A DNA stretch of 64,000 nt, from contig NC_081841.1 in the NCBI RefSeq assembly GCF_963259705.1, positions 94,286,559 to 94,350,558 of the forward strand. The letters run 5' to 3'. The notes below the pieces were generated by a model, which saw only the letters and a list, made by a program, of their open reading frames with translations, ran no database searches and had not been told where the DNA came from. Of the stretch, positions 55,305 through 64,000 are shown in pieces; the first letter of the stretch is position 1, and every line of letters begins with the position of its first letter. This stretch comes from Myotis daubentonii (taxonomy: Eukaryota > Chordata > Mammalia > Chiroptera > Vespertilionidae). The position numbers and the translations under genes are program-made.

Positions 55305-55850
55305 TGCTCTGTTCAAACCCTTTAATGGCTTCCCATCTCTGAATCTGAGGAAGAGACAAAGTTCTTACAAGTATTTGCACAATTCACACACCCACACATA
55401 CACACACACGCCCGACCCACTCACTCTCTCCACTCTGGCCATATTGTCCTTGCTGCTTCTTACAGCACAGCCTTTATGCAGGGTAGTCCCTCTACTAGAA
55501 CATTCTTCTCCTAGATCTCTGCATTGCTAACAATCTCATCTCCTTTACACCTTGACTCAAATGCCACCTTCTCAATGAGACCTTCCGGGCCCACCCATTC
55601 AAAGCTGTACCTCCCCCAGCACACTCAATCTGGCCTATCCTTTTCTGTTTGTTCCATAACTCTTATCCCCACATACACTATAATTTTATGTTTTTACAAA
55701 TTGATTGTTTGTAATCACTCTCCCACCAGAACAAAGCTTCATGAGGGCAGGAATTTTGGTATGCTTCATTCATTACTGTATTTCCACAGCAAAAACATAG
55801 CTTTACATATTGCAGGTACTCAATAAATACTTGTTGAATGAATGAATGCC
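55305..55850 (+). repeat. L2 LINE 3' end, well preserved
   Basis: A long L2 3' segment. It carries 'ttcaaaccctttaatggctt', 'actctggccatattgtcctt', 'ttgactcaaatgccacctt', 'catgagggcaggaattttgg', and the terminal 'caataaatacttgttgaatg' followed by AATG units. Confidence 0.8.
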
Positions 55851-57739
55851 TGAAGGAGGTCTATGCCAAATCCTCTAGGTGCCATCTTGGCTTCCCAAGA
55901 GGAGAAAGCTGGGGAATGGAGGAGCCAGTGGTTAGTGTCCACCCAGCCAGGACTCAGGATGCCTGTGTTCTCACCCCAGCCCTGCCACCTGTGATCTGAC
56001 ATAGCCAGCACCTTCCATCCCACCCCTGTCTTCATTTAAGTTGAATGGGATACTGCATGGCTAACCCTGGGCAGTACCAAAGGCCAGGACTAAGGCCAAA
56101 CAGGATGCCCAGTGTAAAGGCCTCTGAGTGCTGCAGTGGGAGTGCTGAGGTCAGGTTCGAGGCATTCCCATGAAGTTCTTAGGAAAGACAAGCTCTTTCC
56201 TTTCCCTCTGCACCTGAGCCTCCCCCCACCCCTGCCGCAACACCAACCCCTATCCTCCAGCCTGAGCCTAGAAGAAACCCCCCAAAGAATGCTCTCCAAC
56301 TTAGTGGTTAGATCCAGCGGAGCCCCAACTCCAAGCAGCTGCCCCATCATGCCTCAGGCGGGCTCCCCACATGCTAAACGGCCAGCTCATACTGCTATTT
56401 TAAGCTCTGTGGACCCAGCTGTAGCACGTAGCCACAACGGGCTGGCGGCCCAGGTTGGAGGTAGAAGAAGCTAACTCACTAAGAGTGCTGACCTGGGGAG
56501 CTATGAAAGGCAGAAAGGGAGGGGGTCATCCTCCATAACTGCAGTCCTTCTCTGGAAGGAGCGGAAACTCCCAGTCCACACCCTCAAATTCACCAGCCAT
56601 GGGAAAGTGAGTCAAGAACTTCACTGGGCACACCCAGATTCCATTTCTGAATGTGACCCCCTGAGTTTCCACATCAAAATCACTCCTAGCCCCACCCTGC
56701 CAAGCCCCAGAAATGCGAACAAAACTAGAGCTAGCACAGTAACCACCTTCCAAGACCTGATAATATGAGAATAGGCAAAAATGCAGACTGAAGAAAGGAG
56801 TGAACCCTCTGCTATCTGAGAGCAGCTTATCCACTGAGTCCCTCTCCAACTCCTCTCTTCCACCTCAAACTCCCCTCTATGACTCTGCACAGTGCTTAGG
56901 CACACGGCCACACGCAACAGATACTTGTTGATTAAATGATTGTTTCTAAATGTATTCTAAAACCAAATATGATGAAAGTGGTCTCAGGACAACCCATCTT
57001 AATTACTATGATCAGTATCATCATTACTATATTCATTCATTCCTTCTGACCTCATTAGGCACCAAAACTGAGAATAAAAACCACAGAACCAAGGAACCGA
57101 TAGAGTTTAGTAACAAAATAGGGGTGCCCCACACTGCAGCCCTTCCAGGGAGGAATTTCCATGCCAACAGTCACATTGTGCTCCTGGGAAGTGTGTCCCC
57201 TGAAGTTGTGTAACATGGAGACCTGCTCCAACCTACCCTCCTCCAAAGGATATCCAGCAACCAGGAGCTGGCTTCAGAAGCGATGAACTAACTCTAGGAG
57301 CAAGAGATTTCCACTCCCAACTTCACACTGCAGGTCACACATGCCTGGGGCTCCCAGCAGCATCCTACAGCACTAATTGCTCAGTTTAAGCAACATCAGC
57401 AGCCGGGAATGAGGAAAGGAGATCCAGAAGGTGGTGTAATTGGGAAGCTCTGGGACCCCTTCTCCTTGTTACCCGCCTGTCTCAAGATTGAACCAGCCAC
57501 CCACATCTTAAAGAAATAGATTCACCACCTGGATTGGGGGGAGGGAGAGAAATTCCTTGAAACTTTTGTTGGAGGAAGATCCCCAAAGTTATCCCCAAAT
57601 ATCCAGAGATCATTTGGCCCACTTTTCTCCTCCACTTCCCTTCCCTGGCTTCAATCAATCCAAATAGACTCTCTGTACATTTCTACTGTAACTATAAAAG
57701 CAACTATAGCAGCCTTCACTTACAAAAAAAATGTGGACT
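55851..57739. other. Unique DNA without a recognised gene
   Basis: No exon or repeat convincingly recognised. 56915-57060 is AT-rich. Confidence 0.4.
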
Positions 57740-58075
57740 GATCAAAGGGATTTTACATATGTGACCCCTACAAAAGTCCTAGAAAGGAACTGCAGCAGAT
57801 ATCATTGCATCAAAGGTGAAGTGACTGTCACCAAGGCCAGTTACTGAATGGGCCAGAACCAGGTCTTCAGACCTCCAGTCCGGTGCTCTTTCTGAGTTCC
57901 CTTCAAAACAGCATTTCTCTCACTGTGGTTCCCAGGCCATCTACTGTCCATCCTTGGGTCTTTGATATCAAGTGCGAATTTCTGAGCCCGCTCTGGCCTT
58001 ATTGAGTCAGAATATCTGAAGGCAGGACTGAGGTAACCTCCTCTATTAATAAACTCTAAAATGTGCTATCATTTG
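57740..58075. repeat. MIR relic and MER5-like hAT relic
   Basis: 57740-57895 reads as a minus-strand MIR ('gtgaagtgactgtcaccaag'). 57905-58070 reads as a MER5-type hAT fragment ('gcatttctctcactgtggtt', 'attgagtcagaatatctg'). Confidence 0.5.
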
Positions 58076-58253
58076 AGGGGCCCTACTGAGAAGGGTGCTA
58101 ATTGGATCTAACTGGCTCTTCCTTTCACTACCCAAGCAGCAACTCAAGTCTACCACCGCTAGCAAATCTTCTAAAACTAGAGGTTTTGGGGGTATAAGCC
58201 CCCCCCCCCGCCCCACTCCTTCCTTTGGTCCATCTCCTAAAGATACATCTGCA

Positions 58254-58457
58254 GCCCGGCCGGCATGGCTCAGTGGTTGAACCAGGAGATCACAGTTCGA
58301 TTCCCAGTCAGGGCGCATGCCCAGGTTGCAGGCTCGATCCCCTGTGTGGGGCGTGCAGTAGGCAGCTGATGGATGATTCTCACTCATCATTGATGTTTCT
58401 GTCTCTCTTTCTCTCCCTTCCTCTCTGAAATCAATAAGAATATATTAATAAAAAATG
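58254..58457 (+). mobile_element. Ves SINE with internal deletion
   Basis: A-box-like 'tggctcagtggttga' joins almost directly to 'accaggagatcacagttcga' (B box 'agttcgattccc'). About 13 bp present in the other copies between the boxes are missing. Core 'gtggggcgtgcagtaggcag', tail 'tgaaatcaataagaatata'. CATCTGCA flanks at 58246-58253 and 58458-58465. Confidence 0.9.
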
Positions 58458-58465
58458 CATCTGCA

Positions 58466-61400
58466 CATAATCACCAAAGTGACCCCGAGACATTGCTGTC
58501 AGTAATCTGAAGTCACACCAGCCAGGAGACAATCTGGCCAAAATCTCTCCTTTCCAGCAAGGACATATCTGCCCAAATCCCTTGTCAGCCCAAGCCCATT
58601 CTCAGACAGTGCCTCATGAAGAGGGATGCGGTGGGGAGCAAGGGCAGGGAGGGCAGAAGGACAGGCCTGGGTTATTCCAGGGCTGCTTTTCTCCCCCTTT
58701 GGCCTGTGTCATCGACAATACAGAGCTCTGCCTGTGACTGTTCATTTTCAGTTGTCCCCCACCCCAGAAAAGCCAATGAAGACACCCAGTGTTCCCTGCA
58801 TCAGCTTCGAGACAGCTTTAAGTCTGTCCCTGGTCATCAGTGCTGACCCTGTAGCCACCATTCTCTCTCGGACTCGGCTGCCGCCTGGCAGTTCCAACCT
58901 CAGGGAGGGCTGTGCAACCTGGCTCAGCTCTCTGCCAGCCTGCTCCAATTTGAGGCTTCAATTAGCAACCCCTCCCGGGTATGGAGGCTCCCGGACTGAT
59001 GGCCCAGTTACAGATCTCCCCTCCTCGTGCTTACCCCCACACACCTTCCCTCCCACCCTTCCCGCTCACTGCCCCATCATGTGGTCTCACTGACTCAGCC
59101 TGGGCAGCCCAAGTGGGCAAGTCTCATCGTTGCAAAGGCACTGTCAACTATAAGAGAGCAGAGTGATTCAGAATCCTACTGCGTCCCCTCAGCATCTACC
59201 ATATCCTAGTCATGTGCCAGTGACTCAATAGGCACTTGTTGAATGAGTGAACCAAGTCCAAAAATCTTCTGGTGCTATCTAGTGTGAACAACAAAAGGGA
59301 AAGAAGAGGGAAGAAAATCACAGGGAGAGAGAGAAAAGAGAAAGAGAGAAGAGCTCAGGTGAGGCCAAGAGCAAGGCAATCAGCTCAGAAGGCCGCAGGC
59401 CCAAGGAAAGCTTCCCTGCCTACCTCCCAACACAGCCCCCACCCTCAGTCAGTAATCAGAACTGGCAAATTCGCAGTTTCCTCATTCCATCAGCAGAGCA
59501 TCTCCCAAGCAGAAAACCTATCTCATCTGAATGAATGAATTGAGTAATTAACTTCCCTAATCGGCTCCCTCCCAGCCCACCTTTCAGAGAGGAAGGACTG
59601 GTACGGGGCTGCCAGAGCAGGAGGAAAGACCGCTTGTGCCTTGGGATCCCACAGCCTTCTCCACCAGACCCAAGTTGGTCTCTCACACACAGCCCCCCAA
59701 GTGCTTCAAAGCCCCCTCATGGCCCTCCAGGACACGCAGACCTCTGCCACACGAAGCACACACACACATGCTTCCTGAGAGTGGCACCGCCTCTCAAGCA
59801 GCTTATATACTGGTTGCAGCTCCAGTTTTGAACTCAGGAACCCACAGGACACGGCAGGCAGTCCGTCACATGCAGCAAAGGGTTGGGGAGAAGCAGGTGG
59901 AATGAATCTGGGCAAAAGACTAACAGGAATCATAGAAGGTACAGCTGCTGGGTAGGGCTGAGAGGCAGAATGGGGCAGCAGGAAGGGCACAGGGGACAGG
60001 GTCAGAAGACCCAGGTTTGAGTCCCAGTTCTGTCTCTTAGGGACTGTGCCACTTAATCCTTGTGAACTGCAGTTCCTTCCTTCCAGGGCTGCCCTAGGGT
60101 TCATGACCCCAGTAAGAGGTAATCATTTATGTCCAGTCTCCTCCCCTCTGCAGAAATGTCCCAAGGAGGTTCCTGCACAAGCCTGTCTCTACTCTCTGCT
60201 TTTAACTCTGCTTGAGTACTGCCCAGGCCAGGAGCTTGCCAGGCAGCCTTATCATTTCCCAGCTAACTTCCAAAAAGCTCTGCCTTAATCTGAGCCCACC
60301 TGCCTGCCTCTACCTTCTACCTTACAGATGTGGGAGTGGCATGGGGAGACATTGGCCATGAAATCAGTCACATCAGTATCAAATCCCAGCTCTGCCCCTT
60401 GATACGTTACTAAACTGCCTACACCTCAGTTTCCTCATCTGAATTATGAGTACAATAAATGCCTAATGACCCACAGAGTCAATGATCGATGAGCAGTGCC
60501 TGGTACACACTACACTTAATAAATAGATAATATTTCTTTTAATTATCATCATCATCATTATTCTGGCTAATAAAATTAGTTCTTCCCTCTGGAGCAGTAA
60601 AGCCTGATTCCTCTCCCAGATGCCAGCCTTTCACAGTAAGAGGACAGTTTCAGGTGCCCCACATTTCTTTTCCCCAAGCAAAACATCCTCACTTCTTGCC
60701 GCTGTTACTTATGCAGCAACCTGCAGACCTTGTGCCACCTGCCCACTCCGCTCCTCGCCTTTCCTGGTCTGCCAATGAGCTCCCTAAAATGCAGGCCCTG
60801 AACTCCTATATCTGATGAGTGCAGTACCTCCAGCACCTGGCACACAGTAGGTGCACAGAGTATTCAGCAAATGAGCTGTACACTCTACTTCGTGGAATCT
60901 GGAAATTACCAATGGCAATAGACTGTGGTATCTCTTGCTCTGGATGCTCTGTTCCCTTCCACGCAGCCAGGCACGAAACTCCCTCACACTGTGTGTCAGG
61001 CCCTGCTCAAGGAAGACAGCCCTGGGCCGTGCCAGGACCTGCCTGGGCCTCACATCATGCATTTTAAGGCAGATGCACCCTCCCTTTCAATATTCCTGCA
61101 CTTTTCTAAATGTAAATATAGGACTTCAGTATAAGGGGCAACTGTAACCATTTGTCCATTACCCTTCATCTTGGTTTTGTTCCATTGGTAACAGCACATT
61201 TGTGATTTAAAGTCCTGATTCTATCATCCAGCATACTCGTAAATTATTTCTCTCAACTTTCAGATCAGAGAACTTTTGCACTAACACTGATGTTAGAGAT
61301 TATCAAATTCAGTGCCTTCCATATCCAAATGAGGAAACTGACATACAAAGTAGTAAAGTAACTTGCCCAAGTACACTTATAATTTTGTGTCAAAACTGAG

Positions 61401-61685
61401 ATTTGAGTCCTGGATCCTTCCTCTCAGCCCAGATTACCAACAGTAACGCCATAAAACTTCTGAGTACTTAACCTTGTGCCAGGACTTAAGTATCTATTTT
61501 CTCCAATCCTCATAACAACCCTACAAGATAAACATTCCCACTTGACAGATGAGAAAGCTTAGGTCACCACCCCCCTGGACCACACAGAGCAACATAGGAC
61601 CAGAATCTGCTGTCTTACTCCAGAACCCCTGAGCATCAGAGCAGCTCCAACCAGATGTCCTAAAGAAACACAAACCAACAGGTCT
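58466..61685. other. Unique DNA with ancient MIR/L2 tails
   Basis: MIR-like relics: plus strand about 60000-60110 and 60345-60540; minus strand about 61290-61410 and 61445-61640. L2-tail-like pieces lie at 59180-59250 and 60805-60880. Interrupted CA repeat at 59756-59768. No exon recognised. Confidence 0.45.
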
Positions 61686-62051
61686 AAACCTAAATGTTAC
61701 CTTCCCTTCCCTCTACCTACTTGTTCCTCCTCTGGCATTTGCTACACTGATAACAGCATCACTACCAACTTAGTCACTTATACTAGAAACCTAAAGAAAT
61801 TCCTCAGACTCTTTCTGTTACTTTACCTTTTTACCCCTAATGCTCACGCCCCATCCCCTAGACTAGAGCCCATCCCCCTTCCTCTCCTTCATGCATTTCC
61901 TTGGCAAGGCTTCTCACACTATCTCCTCCTTAACAAACCTACAAAACGACTACAAAAACCTCCCGCCTGGTTTCTTTCCCCAGCCCCTCTCTGTTTCCTG
62001 GACATCTTTACACTCACCCTCACAATCATCTTTCTAAAATAAATTGATCTT

Positions 62052-63101
62052 CAAAAAAAACAACAAAACAACAAGAAAGCCCACTGCATGGGAGAACATA
62101 TTTGCCAATGTTATCTCTGATAAGGGTTTAATCTCCAACATTTACAGGGAACTCATACAACTTAACAAAAGGAAGATAAACAACCCAATCAATAAATGGG
62201 CAACAGACCTAAATAGATACTTTTCGAAAGAAAACATACAGAAGGCCAAGAGACATATGAAAACATGCTCAAAGTCACTAATCATCCGAGAGATGCAAAT
62301 CAAAACGACAATGCGGTACCATCTCACACCTGTCAGAATGGTATCATCAACAAATCAACAAATGACAAGTGCTGGCGAGGATACGGAGAAAAAGGGACAC
62401 TTGTGCTCTGCTGGTGGGAATGCAGACTGGTGCAGCCACTGTGGAGGACAGTATGGAGTGTTCTCAAAAAACTAAAAATGCAACTCCCATTTGACCCAGT
62501 GATCCTACTTCTAGGAATATATCCCAAGAAACTAGAAATACCAGTTAGAAAGGATATATGCACCCTTATGTTCATAGTAGCACAATTCACCATAGCTAAG
62601 ATCTGGAAACAGCCTAAGTGCCCATCAGCAGGTGAGTGGATTAGAAAACTGTGGTACATCTACACGATGGAATACTATGCTGCTCTAAAAAGGAAGGAAC
62701 TCTTACCATTTGCAACGGCATGGATGGAACTGGAGAGCATTATGCTAAGTGAAATAAGCCAGTCAATGAAGGAAAAATACCACATGATCTCACTCATTCA
62801 TGGATAATAGAGACCATTATAAACTTTTGAACAATAATAGATACAGAGGCAGAGCTGCCTCAAACAGATTGTCAAACTGCAGCGGGAAGGCCGGGGAGGA
62901 TGGGGGTGCAGGAGGTAGGGGGGTAAGAGATCAACCAAAGGACTTGTATGCATGCATATAAGCATAACCAATGGACATAAGACACCGGGGGATAGGGGAG
63001 GCTAGGGGACTGTCTAGGGCGGGGGGAAAAAATGGACACATATGTAATACCCTTTGTAATACTTTAAGCAATAAAAAATAAATTAATTAATTAATTAAAA
63101 T
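62052..63101 (+). mobile_element. 5'-truncated bat L1 with perfect 16-bp TSD
   Basis: Starts within the ORF2 C-terminal region and ends with AATAAAAAATAAATTAATT repeats. Exactly flanked by AAAATAAATTGATCTT at 62036-62051 and 63102-63117. The 3' UTR (62808-63090) includes a G-rich segment at 62880-63030. This is a relatively recent insertion to judge from the intact duplication. Confidence 0.95.
62060..62807 (+). pseudogene. L1 ORF2 C-terminal fragment, frameshifted
   Basis: The first frame carries ...[19 protein letters not shown]... and ...[19 protein letters not shown]. Near 62340 the homology changes frame, consistent with loss of one base, and continues as [11 protein letters not shown]... 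to SLIHG and the stop at 62805-62807. The cysteine-rich C-terminal motif (normally CX3CX7HX4C) reads C at 62370, then Y and L at the second Cys and His positions, with CWWEC retained. Two of the four metal-binding residues are therefore changed. No endonuclease or reverse-transcriptase domain is present. Confidence 0.88.
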
Positions 63102-63430
63102 AAAATAAATTGATCTTATGCTGCTCCATCTTAGGAACTTTGTTGGTTCTATTCCAGGTTTCTTTGAAGAGCTACCAATTCCTTCATTACAACTTGACAG
63201 GCCCTCCACTCGAACTCCTGTGCATCCTCAAGACCCATCACAAACTTCATCTCCGCCTGTCTGGCTCCTGCCTTTGGACTTTCCAAAGTCAATCTCTCTG
63301 GTGTAGCCTTTGCAAATGCCTCTGTTGCAGCACTTCACACACTGTATTTCCTCTGTGAGTCTTTCATGCCTTTTCATGGCGAGCTCCCTGAGGGCAGAAA
63401 AGTGACATTTCTGAATCCCCAGCTCTAATT

Positions 63431-63844
63431 CATAAATGTGCTAATTTATTCAAAGTGCTAGTTTACTCAACCTTGAAAACACTCAATGAAAGTTATTGAG
63501 TAAATCAGGAAACCCGCAAATCAGGGCTCTGTTAATAATTTTATTATAAAAATAATCTTCTGTTAAATAAAAACCTATATCTTGAGTTAAGATCAAACCT
63601 ATTTTAGAAAAATGGTGTTAAAATACTGACTGACAGAGGTCCTTATTGAAAGATGCATGAAATCCAAGTTTCCTGGTTGACAGGCACTTACTAGTTAATA
63701 GGCACCAGTGAAAATAATAATAGGAAAATCTAATTTCAAGAAATAAAGAATCTAAGCTATAGTGGATGTGTGGCTATGTCCCAAATGAATTAATTTGCTA
63801 ATTGTTTCCATTTGCTTTAATCTATGGCAACTCCCAGATTAGTG
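63431..63844. other. AT-rich unique DNA
   Basis: No gene or repeat recognised. Confidence 0.4.
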
Positions 63845-64000
63845 CTTTTCAAACTGCAGGTCATTACTCATTAGTGGGTTATGAAATCAGTTCAGTGGGT
63901 CAGAAAGAATATTTTTAAAAATTAAAATGAAACAGAAAATACCAGAATGTATCTCACACAGTAATTTCATGAAACAATTTTTAGGTGACACACACACGCT
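63845..64000. mobile_element. hAT-like ancient MITE, cut by window end
   Basis: 'gcttttcaaactgcaggtca', 'tcattagtgggttatgaaat' and 'cagtgggtcagaaagaat' resemble the left half of an old non-autonomous hAT element (MER-type). The right end is outside the window. Confidence 0.45.

Larger units (their letters stand above)
61690..63430 (+). repeat. L2 LINE split by the L1 insertion
   Basis: 'cctcccgcctggtttctttc' and 'caatcatctttctaaaata' precede the L1, and 'catcctcaagacccatcaca' and 'gcgagctccctgagggcag' follow it, in L2 order. The L1 at 62052-63101 interrupts it. Confidence 0.55.

Noticed and set aside
1..64000. Search for CRISPR arrays, rRNA, operons or bacterial-type systems
   Set aside because: Window is mammalian; the tandem arrays seen are microsatellites or Helitron minisatellites, not spacer-repeat arrays.

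Overview
This window is nuclear DNA of a vespertilionid-type bat (evening bats, such as Myotis, Eptesicus or Pipistrellus relatives). The main evidence is the repeat content: Helibat-type rolling-circle transposons with palindromic 3' hairpins and CTAG ends, tRNA-derived Ves-like SINEs, short hAT and SPIN-like elements, and a bat-type L1 together with an ORF1-only L1 derivative. No repeat database could be run, so family names come from recognition of termini, motifs and target-site duplications.

The only host coding exon I can support is on the minus strand at 41011-41073. It encodes the first 21 residues of tetraspanin-9 (TSPAN9) and ends at a GTAAGT donor. It sits at the edge of a CpG island (about 41130-42640) with GC boxes, a CCAAT box, a (CA)n tract and an alternating GC tract. 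TSPAN9 is a gene with very long introns. I therefore read positions 1-41010 as the intron after this exon, and positions above 41090 as promoter, 5' UTR or upstream intron. The reading frame stays open upstream of the annotated ATG for 91 codons, back to another ATG in strong Kozak context.

Layout. 1-1012: two Helitron 3' ends back to back. 1-15.5 kb: intron with old MIR, L1, MER5-like and LTR relics and two SPIN-like elements. 15.5-25 kb: a candidate conserved non-coding element, one Ves SINE and old repeats. 26-30.2 kb: a cluster of DNA transposons around the ORF1-only L1 (HAL1-like, 27305-29216). 31.4-33.6 kb: an old L1 with a SINE in it. 41-42.7 kb: the TSPAN9 exon and CpG island. 46.5-50 kb: L2 sequence, then a three-layer nest (Tigger-like element containing Helibat containing SINE). 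50-64 kb: L2 and MIR relics, two more SINEs and a 5'-truncated L1 inserted in an L2.

All eight Ves-like SINEs and all five L1-type elements lie on the plus strand, antisense to TSPAN9, as expected for insertions tolerated in introns. I found no operon, CRISPR array, rRNA or true tRNA gene. Most long open frames are chance frames, tandem-repeat frames or transposon frames.
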